From Zanthoxylum bungeanum (taxonomy: Eukaryota; Streptophyta; Magnoliopsida; Sapindales; Rutaceae), in assembly GCA_019454045.1 (NCBI GenBank), contig SKCR01033651.1:1-64000 (forward strand): DNA of 64,000 nt, written 5' to 3'. The notes beneath the pieces were generated by a model. It saw nothing but the letters and a program-made list of their open reading frames with translations, had not been told where the DNA came from and did not search any database. This document shows positions 11,331-22,967 of this stretch, one piece after another. Made by a program: the position numbers and the translations under genes. Position 1 is the first letter of the stretch; each line of letters starts with the position of its first letter.

Positions 11331-13999
11331 TTGATTACAATAGTCCAACTATTTAATCAACGATTAGTGGTACTATATTATAATGATTATAATAGTCCAA
11401 CTATATAATCAAATATAATCCAAATTAATTAACCTCAATTACATTGATTACTATAATCCAATTATAAAATCAACTGTAAACTGAAATTAATTAATTCAAA
11501 TATATTGATTAATATAATCCAATTATATATAATCAAGTATAATACAGTCCAACTGTTTATTAAAACAACAATTTAAATATTAGTCTAACTAACATTTAAT
11601 ATTACGACGAAATAATTTAAATGAGCGCGTATGGCGAGTAATTGAACGAGTATTGCAAATTCAATTCTTGCCTCCCACTATTTTTTGTCGAGCCTCTAAC
11701 CCTCTGTCGAGTACTCGGGAAATCGTGTTTCCTAGTGGGCTAGGATCCCGTTAAATATCACACAATCTTGACTTTGGCCAACAAATTGTATGATAATTAA
11801 CTAGGTAGATCTCGAAGATCAATTGGATCTCATCCAACTCCTAGATCCAGTAGGTGGACATCCAAGTCCCAAACATATATCTTATATATGCCTATACATC
11901 GAATGTATACCCTAACCTTTTTCCTCTGAATCAACTAGGCCTTGGCTTTGGCACAACAAACCTAGTGATCCCAGTCAAGCGCGGACCCATTGACATGGAA
12001 GCTTCGTAATCAATGTCTATGGACAAGAAGTGGTCTTCACTTTGGCCAACAAACCACAACTTGGACACGACACCGATATGGAACAAAGCCTCGTGATTAA
12101 AACACATCTTTGACGGACAAGGGCTTGACTTTGGCCAACAACCCATGCCAATCTAGGATCTTGAGCAAGAATCACTCAATGGAAGGAAATGACGCATGAT
12201 ATTTTATGAGGGTTTTTCGCGTGCAAATTGGCTACCAATTTAATTATCTTTGTTAAGGTCTCATCATCATACACCCTTAAACATGCATTCTAAACACATA
12301 ATAAAGCGAGTATGAAAATAAAATAATAATGATATGCGGATGGATACTTTACATTGATCCTAGATCAAATCTCTCACTTTCTCTCTCCCGCTAGCACTAA
12401 TATTTCTTCTACCCGTTACACTACACTTCTAAAGAAACCTCATTTACATTGAGGGGAATAGGTGAGAAGAGAATACAAAGAATAGGAGATAAGGCTGGAC
12501 TCGCAGGTCCAATTAATAAATCGAATTTATTACAACAATTTCTAAAATCGCCCCACCCGACTAATATCCATCCGATATACATTATTCAAACATCATAACC
12601 ATGTATTCATACAAGCATGTTATCAATCAATCAATCAAATTAATTAATCTTGATAATTAGTGATCATCCAATGTTCAAACAAAGATTTGATTTTGTTCGA
12701 GTCAAACTCGTATTGCGTACACGTACTCAAAGTATGATTTCTACGAATTAAATTAAATTACATAATTAAATCCAATTTAATACGCATTTAATTCTAATTC
12801 ATTATTTAATTCCAAATTAAATATTACACTTTATAAAATAAACCTTTACGACTTAAATTCCAAATTTAATCGTTACGGGTCTCAAAGCTCGATTAATATC
12901 CAATATTAATTTAATTAAAGTCCAATGGGCTTTTAATTAATTTCTTGAGGCGTGGACTTTTGGTCAACTCGGGTCAAACCCGCAACCAAAGTCCAATCCG
13001 GGAGTTACCCCATAAGCCCATAAATTAATTTAGGCCCATTAGGCCCAATTAAACGTTAAAGGTTCATTAGTCGCATTTGGGCCTTTTGGAAGCGGTTTTG
13101 GGCCTAATTGATCCAACCAATTTTGGCCTAAACCAACTTTGTACAACAAAGTCCAATAAACCCAATAACAACTTAAAGAGGCCCAAATCCAATTTTAAGC
13201 CCAATAATTTAATTTCAAAAATTCCAAATTTTCAAATTAAATTACCTAAAGTGTATAGCATTATTAATTACCCAAATCAAAGTTTCCAAAACACTAAATT
13301 TGTCCAATTAATCATGCTTAACATCAATTAATCATGTCCAACATAATTTGATCAAAATCAAACCCAATTTATACATGCTAAAGTCTCGGCCATAAGGGGA
13401 AAAAATGCCCAAATCAAATTCAATCCAATTGAACCCAATCAAACATAAATTCAACATCCCCAAATGATTTCTAAGTCATCCAATGAACAAAAAATCAAAA
13501 ATCCAAGACATTAGGGCACTTGCCAAATTCGGCCATCACAAGCAAATTGAGGAAAAATTGTTCCAAACACTTTTCATCAAATTGATCTAATCAATCATCA
13601 ATTAAACAACATTTAAGCATTCTAAATCATCCAATTTCATTAAACATGCTCAAAATCAAGTTTACCCAAATTTGTCATGCCCAAAATTGGGGAAAAATGG
13701 ATCCAACCAAATTTCATGAAATTGATTATGCACAACATCAATTCAACCTCATTCAAGCATACTATACTAAACAATTTAATCATTTGATGCTCAAATTGAG
13801 TTTACCCAAATTAAAGTTTTGGCCAACATTAAGCAAATTGGGGAAAATCAATCCAATTAATTTTTCATCAAATTGATTACATATAACTCTAATAATTCAT
13901 ATACAAGCATTCTTAAACAAACAATTTGTCAAAATCATGCTTAAATCAAAAAGCCCCAAATTGTGCTCAAGATCCCTAATTCGTTTTTATGCAACCAAT
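11331..13999 (-). other. Copia B untranslated leader
   Basis: Long A/T-rich leader between PBS and gag. From the gag side it holds diverged AGTCCAACTAT repeats (about 11330-11570), a block shared with Copia I and J (about 11590-12170) with four spaced copies of a CTTGACTTTGGCCAACAA motif (11766, 11940, 12034, 12123), and imperfect ~170 bp tandem units near 13380-13990 built on AAATTGGGGAAAAAT and CATCAAATTGAT. No conserved reading frame is seen. Confidence 0.6.
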
Positions 14000-14013
14000 A
14001 GCTCAAGATACCA
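14000..14013 (-). promoter_or_regulatory. Copia B primer binding site (initiator Met tRNA type)
   Basis: Minus strand reads TGGTATCTTGAGCT, close to the Copia consensus TGGTATCAGAGC; directly next to the LTR that starts at 14015. Confidence 0.75.
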
Positions 14014-14014
14014 T

Positions 14015-15713
14015 TGTAGAGTTTCAATCAAGTCCCAAGATCATAAATCATGCATAAAAACGAGTGAATACATGTCAAAGGAGGTGCGGAATAAACTCAC
14101 ATTGATCGGTTGGATGCTACGAAGACCAAAAACGCACTGCATGTCTCTGCTCGGCAGTGAGCTGCGCACAGGTGGACTACTCGGCGTTGGTGGTGGTAGT
14201 CTCCTCCATGTTCGGCCATTGATGACCTCCATTGAAGCTCCAAGCTTCAAGCTTTTCCATGCTCATGAAGACACTTCCCTATCACCTTGGTATGCCTCAT
14301 AGAGTGTGCTAGCACTTTATTTTGCAACTAAAAATGTCACCTTCATCTCACTGCTTCTCGTTTTCAATCGGCAAAAACCAGAAGAAAAGAATGGCTCAAA
14401 GCCGTATGTGAGAAGGAGGGAAAAAAGAGGGAGAGGAAGAGATGCGTAAAAGAGAAGAGTGGAGAGAGAGAGAAAAAGAAATGTAATTAGGTTTTTATAT
14501 TTTCTAAAATTAATTAAAAACCATTTACATTTCTTTTACCTTTCCATTTACCAAAAGTAAAAAAAGTAAAAGCAAACGTTGTTTTTTCAACTTCTACATC
14601 AATCACTCAAATCAAGTGACAACATGTCACATCACTCAAAGTGACATTTGATTTGACGCTTGATGTGACTTGCGATTTGACGCACGATTTGACTTGCGTG
14701 CCGCACTCGAATTCAAAATGTGAATACGCTCACAAATAATCCCGGGCTCGGGTGCGTTAATTCCAAATTAACGAATTTTCCATCGCGTCGTAATTAAATG
14801 ATTACGCCTAGCGAAATCACTATTCACGTCGCTAACGAATTAATTCTAAATTAATTCGTTCGCCCGAATTAAAATCCAATTTTAATTCCGCGTCGAAATC
14901 CAGTTTCGATTAATATATCGAATATATTAATTTTACCGATTAATTCCAAATTAATTTTACCGTTCGAAGCACATGTCGGATGTCTGGTAACTAGTCTCTA
15001 TAATCGGATATACATGACCTTGTCATAATATCTCGATGGCCGGCCATCACTTAAGAGCACTAATACCGTATCCTGCGTGACATCATCTCCACTATAACTG
15101 AAGTGATACTTCCGTCTCGACATCACACCCAATACACTACGACTCTCTGATAAACCCAAAAGCGGTGTACGCAGAGCCGGTTAAAGCCCTGTACCACCAA
15201 GACCAAAGTCTACCGATTATCGCAAGTATTAGCGATGCAAGTCTCAGGTTAAGACTATACACACCTACCTTGATTTCGGCCTCCCATAGACACATAGTCA
15301 TAATACCAATGGGATTCCGAGGGGTCTATCCAGAGCGAAGCTGTTTCCCGTACCATCGGTGAAACACGACCTCCTATCGCACTTGCATAAGTATCCAATA
15401 CTTAAATATATGAGAACTATGCCGGTGTACCCTCACAACGCGCACAAGTGCAATACTAGCCTATTCCGTATTATCGATGTCCTGTCTCGATAATACTCCG
15501 ACTAGGGATATTTAATGATTAATCCTTCGTGGACTGATACTGTCTCATATCATCTCAATCCAGGAACTAATCATATGGCCCTCTCTTCATTTATACATAT
15601 ATGGTGATCTAATCACAAATGATGAGAGTGCAATTTCCTTGTCACATAGTTAATTTGTACAACAACACCGTGATCTGTACAAATAGTGATGCTATGGGTC
15701 ATATTATCCAACA
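14015..15713 (-). repeat. Copia B 5' LTR (right, 1,699 bp)
   Basis: Matches 5849-7972 with about 20 differences in the first ~750 bp and fewer in the last 700 bp, but lacks ~430 bp that correspond to about 6790-7222. The deletion removes the second half of the inverted-repeat array; the join lies near 14957-14964. It must have happened after insertion. Confidence 0.85.
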
Positions 15714-15718
15714 TGCAG
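15714..15718. repeat. Target-site duplication of Copia B, right copy (TGCAG)
   Basis: Identical to 5844-5848. Confidence 0.85.
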
Positions 15719-16860
15719 CAGATTCGGCGGTCAGTAGCAGCTTTAGCCTAGTTGATTACCCGTCAGTCGCAGCCATTAGGCCCAGAGCCGAGAGCTGCAG
15801 AACCCACAATTCTTGTTCCACCACCGCTAGTTGGAGTATCCATGGCTCATAAAATAGTAGTTCCTCTAAACATACCAGACCCTACTACATTCCGAGCCGG
15901 ACCTTCTATTATGCCACATGATTCTCTTCTAGAAACTGTTCAGGTTATGCCGCGATAAGAGCTACTTGTATCTTTACATGACTTCCGGAAGCTTCATCCT
16001 CCCACGTTCTTGGGAGTAGAGACCTCCCCTAATCCTTGTGGTTTCATTGAGGAATTAGACCATATATTTACAGCTTTGGGGTGTTCTTCGAATAGAGCGG
16101 TGGAGTTAGTTAGTTTTCAGTTGAGAGATGTTGCCAACCCATGGTTTATATCCTTTTGAGATGGTCAGAGACGAGACGCTCCTCCGCTAACATGGGTTGA
16201 GATCAGTATTACCTTTTCATCCATATTTTTACCACAGAGTATTAAGAATGCCAGAGCCCGAGAATTTGAACAGCTGGTACAAGGCGAGCAGATGACAGTT
16301 TCTGAGTATGAGATACGGTTTACAAGATTGACTCATTATTCCCTACATCTAATTAGTACAGAGGAAATGAAGGTGAAGAGGTTTGTGAATAGGTTTCGAG
16401 ACTATTTATTATGTTGCTTTCACTTCAAAGAGACCACTACCTACACCCAAATATTAGATGCTGCATTGCGATTTGAAACACAGGTTAGAGAGAGATAAGT
16501 AGAGAGGGAGTCTTGAAAGAAATCTAGATTAGAGGATAGGACTAGGACGTAACACAGTGGCCCTATTAGATAGTAGTAGATGTCAACTCCGCCTACGGCT
16601 TGTAGGGACATGGGTTTAGTTCGAGGGGGTCAAGATCGTAGGCTGGCTCAGAGTGGCCCAGCCTGGGCGAAGCCTACCACAATGTTCGATTTGTGGACGA
16701 GCTCATACCGGGACATGTCGATCTGGGAGTAGAGGTTGTTATCGGTGTGGACAAATGGGTCATTTAAAGAGAGATTGTCTAGTAATGGCAGAGCAGTTGC
16801 CATCTTTCAGTGCCGCCCCATCTGCACCCCAGCCACGATATAACAAAAGTTTATGAGGAG
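15719..16860 (+). pseudogene. Gypsy C gag
   Basis: The retrotransposon gag domain (capsid) is seen from about 15960 (LHPPTFLGVE...) through QGEQMTVSEYEIRFTRLT and MKVKRFVNRFRDYL to 16496. A zinc knuckle follows at about 16739-16780 (CYRCGQMGHLKRDC, CX2CX4HX4C, complete). Stops occur near 15749, 15956, 16158 and 16496. The first ~20 codons lie left of Copia B at 5786-5848. Confidence 0.75.
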
Positions 16861-17018
16861 GAGAGCAGAGGCCGGTGAGTAGAGGACATGCACTAGGAGG
16901 AAGAGGACATTCAGTTGGTGATCATGGATATGTTTCCTCCAATAGAGCTCAATGAAGGGTGTATACCCTCACTCCCTAAGAGGCACAGGCATCCAATGCA
17001 ATTGTCACAGGTACATCG

Positions 17019-17363
17019 ATGATTAATTTTGTGCAAGTGATGGTGTTATTTGATTCTGGTGCTACATATTTTTTTGTGCCACCGTGTTTTGTGACTCAGA
17101 TGGGTAGGGACATCGAGCCTTTAGACTTCCCTATCATTATAGATACACCAGTACGAGACACCTTAGAAGCCACACAGGGTGTGAGGCAGTGTTCTATAGA
17201 CATTGATGGGTACCTTTTATTTGTTGATTTAGTAGTGTTGGGTATATTGAGCTTCGATGGAATTCTGGGGATGGATTGGCTATCTAAGCACCATGCGGTA
17301 CTTGATTGTCCGAGGAAGGCTGTTATGCTATATGTTCCTGATAGACCAGTAAAAGTCTATTAG
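17019..17363 (+). pseudogene. Gypsy C aspartic protease
   Basis: A 114-codon frame with the active-site motif VLFDSGATYFF, a PLDFPI block and the flap-side motif ILGMDWLSKHHAVLDC, the usual retropepsin arrangement of Tekay-like Gypsy elements. The frame itself is open, but it is cut off from gag and RT by stops (TAG at 17361). Confidence 0.8.
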
Positions 17364-17559
17364 GGGGATAGAACGGTAGTGCCTCTTAATTTGATATCTG
17401 CTATGGGAGCATTTAAATTACTTCAGAAGAGAAATATTGGTTACTTGTCATATGTAACGGATAGCAGAATGGGAAATATAGATCTTGAGTAGATCTCAGT
17501 GGTGAGAGAGTATCCTGATGTGTTTCCAGATGGGTTGCCAAGACTACCTCGAGTAGAGA

Positions 17560-18720
17560 GATTGAGTTTTGTATAGACGTCATACCTAAAACCCAGCCTA
17601 TATCCATTCCTCCATACAGAATGGCCCATCCAGAACTTAGGGAGTTGAAGGCGCAGTTACAAGACTTGCTGGATAAGGGCTTTATTCGCCCTCGCGTGTC
17701 CCCATGGGGTGCTCCAGTATTGTTTTTGAGGAAGAATGATGGGAAATTGTGACTATGCATAGATTATCAGCAACTGAATAAGGTAACGATCAAGAACAAA
17801 TATCCACTGCCAAGGATTGATGATCTATTTGATCAGTTACAGAGCGTGCAGTGCTTCTCAAAAATTGATCTACGGTCGAGTTATCATCAATTGAGGATTA
17901 GAGAGAGTGATGTCCCAAAGACAAGCTTTTCGAACCAGATACGGGCATTACGAGTTTTTAGTAATGTCATTTAGTTTGACCAATGCCCTTGCAGCATTTA
18001 TAGATCTAATTAACAGGGTCTTTGGACCTTTTCTAGACCTGTTTATGATAGTCTTTATTGATGATATTATGGTGTATTTGCGAATGAGCAGGAGCATGCA
18101 GAACATTTGCACCAGGTGTTGCGAGACACAGAGAGAACAAAAGTTATATGCCAAGTTCTTGAAGTGTGAGTTTTGGTTGGCTAGTATGGTATTTTTGGGG
18201 CATGTGGTTTCCAAGGAAGGAATTGGAGTAGATTCCCAAAAGAATGAGGCTATTCAAAATTGGAAATGACCTAAATTCGTAACAGAGATTCGTAGCTTCT
18301 TGGGATTAGCAGGGTATTATAAGAGGTTTGTAGAGAAATTCTCCAGAATAGCTGCTCCATTTACAGTGTATTGTGACGCTTCTAGAGTGTGATTAGGTTG
18401 TGAATTGATGCAGATGAGGAAGGTGATTGCTTATGCATCCAGACAATTGAAGCCTTATGAACAAGATTATCTCACTCATGATTTGAAATGGTTGCAATAT
18501 TTTTTGCTCTTAAGATATGGCGGCATTATCTGTATGGTGAAAGGTTTGAAATTTTCACTGATCACAAAAGCCTTAAGTATATCTAGAGCCAAAATAAGCC
18601 TAATTTGAGACAGAGGATATGAGTGGAGTTGTTGAATGACTATGATTGCTCCATTTAGTACCATCCGGGCAAAGCTAATGTTGTAGCGGATGCCTTGAGC
18701 AGGAAGTATATGGGATGTTT
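17560..18720 (+). pseudogene. Gypsy C reverse transcriptase and RNase H
   Basis: RT starts near 17580 ([18 protein letters not shown]), has a TGA in the KL-LCIDY block at about 17749, then frameshifts. Frame 17907-18269 holds the catalytic region FIDDIMVY and KFLKCEFW. RNase H follows with VYCDAS (near 18369), [16 protein letters not shown] and, in another frame, YHPGKANVVADALSRK (near 18660-18705). Between RIAAPF (18350) and VYCDAS the usual ~50-residue connection is missing, so there is an internal deletion. Not functional. Confidence 0.8.
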
Positions 18721-18989
18721 GGCTTATTTTCCAAATGAAAAATGGCGCCCAATCAAACAGATGCATAGTTTTATGCTGGATGGAGTGAATTTTCAAGTGA
18801 CGACACAAGGAGGGTTGTTGACGCAGATTTAAGTTAAATCCACCATTGTTGATGAAATCAGAGTTGCACAGTAAGCGGTTCCTTAGGTGCACCATATGAG
18901 ATGTCGATTACAACAAGGTACGAATGATGAGCATTATTTAGACGACGAAAAAATCTAATCAAGAAGCAGAATAGAAATCTTGTTCCTCC

Positions 18990-19870
18990 AGTTCCATAGT
19001 TAAAACACTCGATATTAGAGAAGGTCCATACTTAATCTTACACCATGAATCCAGGGATCACCAAGATGTATCACGACCTTAAGGATCTTTATTGTTGGGA
19101 TGGCATGAAAAATGATGTGGCTGAATTTGTCACAAGGTGTCTCACTTGTCAGAAGGTTAATGCTAAACATCAGAGACTACCAGGGAAGCTGCAGAGTTTA
19201 GACCTTCCAGAGTGGAAATGGGAGAAGATCACTATGGCCTTTGTCATTGGGCTTCCGCGTACCTCAAAAGGGTGTGATTATATATGGGTGATTGTGGATA
19301 GATTGACTAAATCTCCAAATTTTCTTCATGTGAAGACTAGCTTTACAGCATCATAGTATACCAAACTGTATCTGGATGAGATAATATCGTTGCATGGAGT
19401 ACCTATCTCAATCGTCTCCGATCGAGGTTCTCAGTTTACCTCTAAGTTTTGGCAATCATTTAAGGAGGTTTTGGGTTCACAGTTACGTTTTAGCATAACT
19501 TTTCACCCACAAATGGATGGTCAGTCAAAGCGCACCATACAGACTTTAAAATACATGCTCCGGGCTTGTGTGATTGATTTTGAGGTTTATCGGGACCATT
19601 ATTTGCCACTTATAGAATTCGCTTATAATAATAGTTATAAAGCAAGTATTCAGATGGCACCATTCGAGGTTTTGTATGGATGAAAGTGCAGATCACCAGT
19701 TGGATGGTTTAAAGTCGGAGAGCAGAAGTTATTGGGACTGAATTTGGTACAAGATGTCGTAGAGAAAGTAAAACTAATAAAAGAACGGTTGGGTACGGTT
19801 CATAGTTGCCAAAAGAGTTTTGAAGATCACCAGAGGAAGGATTTGGTGTTTCAGGTAGGAGATTTTGAGG
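18990..19870 (+). pseudogene. Gypsy C integrase
   Basis: The zinc-binding region (CLTCQKVNAKHQ near 19145-19175) and catalytic core are readable in two frames, 19045-19356 and 19390-19683, split by a TAG. The first catalytic position reads ITMAFVIGLP, where the family has MDFV, so Asp is Ala. The second, SDRGSQF, is intact. The third reads GQSKRTIQ where the family has GQSERTIQ, so Glu is Lys. Two of three catalytic residues are lost. The C-terminal FQVGD block at about 19848 breaks off and no chromodomain follows. Confidence 0.8.
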
Positions 19871-19948
19871 TTTGTGTGAAGAAATTGATGTGTGAGGAAT
19901 TTTCATGTCTCGTTTTAATTAAAACATATAGAATTTTGGTGGAGATGA

Positions 19949-21427
19949 GATGTTGGGAGTACCATTTAATGATGAGGATATCATGAAGATGTGGTATTTG
20001 TTTGTGATTGTGTGAAATGAGATTTGGGAGTTAACAATAGAGGAGACAAAAATCTGGCCCTGGAAACGGTGTCTCGTCTCGTCAAGCTTGTGTCACGATG
20101 CAAATGAGACCAAAGCCTGCCCAGATTTAATGAGGTTGGATCGCGATGCAGATGGACTGGCATCGTGACGCGTACCCAAAAAAATCCGAATTTTTTTCTT
20201 CAGTTGCGACGAGTAACTAAGGGTCTAAATTTTATTTTACATTTCTTTTGAGGAATATAAAATGTTCTAGGGGAGTAATCCAACTAGGTTAAGGAACTTA
20301 ATTTGATTTCGAACCGTATTTTATAACTTATGGATCTAACCCAATATATTTCATATAGATACTCATCAGGAGCCGCTTTAACACCCAACGACGTGAAGGA
20401 AACTTGATCGGACTTCAAATATGTGAGTGGAGATCTTTCTTTTAAATTGATTTACAGTAGTTATCATTGATCAAGATTTGTTTCTAGATTTATTTTTTTT
20501 AAATCTTTCGGGCGTTAGCCTTATTAAATTATCACTTACTTTTTATGTAAGATTGATTTAAAAGCATAAGTTTTTATGTTTTCGAGGCATGGAGGAAAAA
20601 CCCACCTCAGCTCTGACTTATGGAATTGACAGACAGAGAACGTGTGCATATGTAGTTCAGAGCTAGGGGGACGGCGATACATAACGCTCCTAGAGTTTCA
20701 GGGTCATGTAGTTGCATGAATCTTCACTACCAGCTCTAGTTCAATGGCTTGAGGGACAATGATACTTAGTGCCCCAAGACCACTAGTTAGGCGTATGGGG
20801 GGGACGGCGATACATAACGTCACTATGCGTTAGGATTTTCACAGTACCATAGATTTTCACGGGAAGTTTTCAGAAAATTTTTTCTCCAGCTTAAAAGAAA
20901 ATAATCAGTTTTCAAACATAGTTTTCCGAAGCATTTTAAGAATAAATTATTTTACTCAGATGTATTGATTCAATTACTTATTTTTGTAGCTCCACTCACT
21001 GAGATCCTCAGGACTCACCCCCAACCACTTCCCAGTTCTTTTGCAGGATTCTTATTTTGGTGAGCCACGTGCTACTTTTGGAGACCCAGTTCGAGGACAA
21101 GTGTTATTATGCAATCACTAGTCGTCGGGTTCATCTTCCCAAATCTATATTCATGTAGAATATAGTTCTATGGGATGTCATTTTGTATCATTGACATAAG
21201 TTTGACGTTGTACATATACTTTATACACTATCAGATATTGTATATATATATTTTGTGTCATGACTTCACATTTCAGTCTATTCAAAGTCTTTAAGTTTAC
21301 ATGTGTGTCAATTATGGTTTTGCTCAGTAGTAAGGTAAGTGTAAGTATTCTATTGCATATGTCAGAGGCTTAGGCGACAGTAGAATCTGTTGCATGCTGG
21401 TAGCACTCCCATATTGGGTATGTTACA
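19949..21427 (+). repeat. Gypsy C 3' LTR (start approximate)
   Basis: The right end TGGGTATGTTACA at 21427 is clear. The start is uncertain; TGTTGGGAGT at about 19949 follows a purine-rich run. Inside are CGATGC/CGCGATGC words (20090-20170), two GGGGGACGGCGATACATAACG blocks near 20667 and 20801, and a promoter-distal region typical of Tekay-like LTRs. Confidence 0.55.
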
Positions 21428-21440
21428 ATTAAATAAAACG

Positions 21441-22542
21441 ATTTAATTGATAATGAAAGATAAAGATTAAGAAGAAAACGTAAAGATATCAGTAGAGATA
21501 ATCAACAAAGCGTCGGGAATCCCTCTTGCATCAAACTTCTATATTCAATTATTGATTCTTTTTATTAATCAATTGAAGGTTCCACATCCCAAACCAACAA
21601 TTGGAAGATATTAAATTCTACACCTATTAAATTCTAAGGTAATCAATGATTATTTTATCTTTGTTAACAGCACATAAAAGTTATCATTACGAGCTATCGA
21701 ACGTCGATAATATACCCTCATGTAATACTGTAGCGAAGACCAACACATAAAACAACTTTTACCAGTCACAACTGGTTTCACAAATCACAAATAGAAGAAT
21801 CATGACTGGATCTATATGTGAGTTGACAAAACACATTTTCCTGATTCAATAATCGTAAGATAATAAAGAACAACAACCATCAATTCTATCAAACGTTAAA
21901 AATGGACTTTAAGAATAAAAAACATAAGCATAGAAATTCAAATAAAAGAGTTCATCCTTAGCTTTGCCTAGGAGATTAGTTCTACATGCGGAATAGAGAG
22001 ATAGCCTGAACAGATCTGAGAGACGGCATATTTGTCATTGAAGTTCTTTGTTCTTCTCTCTCAATCTTGTGTTTGTGGCTCTTTTTGTTTGTTTCTCCTC
22101 TGTTTCTCTCTAATTTTATCTTCTTTAGGGTTTGGATGATGTTGGCTTTATATAGGGAGGCCTCGAAATCACAATACGCATCAAAGACGTCAAAAATCAG
22201 GGTTTTATGGTGTTTGGGGTGCTGCGGCGCTGGTCTTTGGGCTCTGGGGTGCCAAAGCTGCTGAAAATGTATGGAGAGTGAAACCGGGGCGCGTCGCGAT
22301 GCCCAAATTTGGCGCATCATAACGCGTGGTAGGGGAAAAATTCTAGTTTCGTGCTTTCTTCATTTCCGCTCTTCCAGCGTGCTTATGATGCGTTCGTATG
22401 GTCCCGAAACATGTGTTATTACCCCAAACTTCATATTTCATTGCTCCTGATAACAAAGCACAAAATAAACTCTAATTAAGATTAAATACAAGATAATTAA
22501 GCCGAATTAGCAGTGTTCTAAGTACACTTATGTGCACTTATC
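21441..22542 (-). repeat. LTR N, probable Gypsy solo LTR
   Basis: In minus sense it would start TGATAAGTGCACATAAGTG at 22542 and end near 21441. The start resembles Athila/Tat LTR starts. It contains GCGCGTCGCGATGC near 22290. No PBS or purine tract is seen at either side and no TSD was found, so limits and type are tentative. Confidence 0.4.
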
Positions 22543-22951
22543 AGCAAAACAGCCATAAAGCTTAATATAAATAACGTTCGCAATTCATGTCCAACATAAA
22601 TTGAAGCAAAATCAAGTCCCCAACATGCTTCATACGGCAATAGGCAAGAAATAACATTCAATTTTGATTTCAATCCAATTAAATCAACAATTAACATTCA
22701 TTCCATGCCTTAAACACATCCAATTGTCTAATTTCCAAAAAATTTCCATGAGATATTCATGGGTTTGAATTCGGCCAAGCTAAGATTTTGGGGGAAATTG
22801 ATCTAATCAATTTTTCACAAATCCAATCATGCATAACTCTAAGTCATCATCATCCAACCATAACCAAACAATCAATTTAGAAATATACATGCTCCAAGCA
22901 AAATACCCAAATTAAAGTGTATAAACACTAGAATTCCAAATCAAGTTTAGG
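22543..22951 (-). other. Copia F leader remnant
   Basis: A/T-rich sequence like the leader next to the PBS of Copia B (GATTTTGGGGGAAATTGATC, CAATCATGCATAACTCTAA). The rest of F to the left is gone; LTR N abuts it. Confidence 0.6.
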
Positions 22952-22966
22952 AGGCTCTAGATACCA
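22952..22966 (-). promoter_or_regulatory. Copia F primer binding site
   Basis: Minus strand ATGGTATCTAGAGCC, near the initiator-Met tRNA consensus, directly beside the LTR. Confidence 0.75.
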
Positions 22967-22967
22967 T

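Larger units (their letters stand above)
5849..15713 (-). mobile_element. Copia B, complete in structure, coding region decayed
   Basis: A full-length minus-strand Copia element (9,865 bp) with both LTRs, PBS, purine tract and a perfect 5 bp TSD. It sits in the gag of Gypsy C. LTR ends, PBS and purine tract match those of Copia F, H, I and J, so it is the same family. By eye the LTRs differ at roughly 2 percent of positions outside one ~430 bp deletion in the right copy. Yet no sense reading frame of 60 codons survives in the pol region. This contrast suggests a non-autonomous copy moved by proteins of a relative. Confidence 0.85.
15714..21427 (+). mobile_element. Gypsy C (chromovirus-like), decayed, 3' part
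   Basis: Plus-strand Gypsy element with gag, protease, RT, RNase H and integrase in the Gypsy order (integrase after RNase H), then a 3' LTR ending TATGTTACA at 21427. Every domain carries stops, frameshifts or deletions. The gag and pol sequence, and an LTR ending in TTACA, resemble Tekay/del-type chromoviruses; the chromodomain itself is not recognisable. The 5' end is interrupted by D and the 5' LTR is absent. Confidence 0.8.

Noticed and set aside
11931..12146. 71-codon ORF (-) in the Copia leader, and 35613-35831 (-) in the matching leader of J
   Set aside because: The two run in opposite sense relative to the element and encode unrelated peptides, so no frame is conserved.
21982..22320. 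112-codon ORF (-) and 65-codon ORF (+) in LTR N
   Set aside because: Overlapping frames on both strands inside a probable LTR; no domain.
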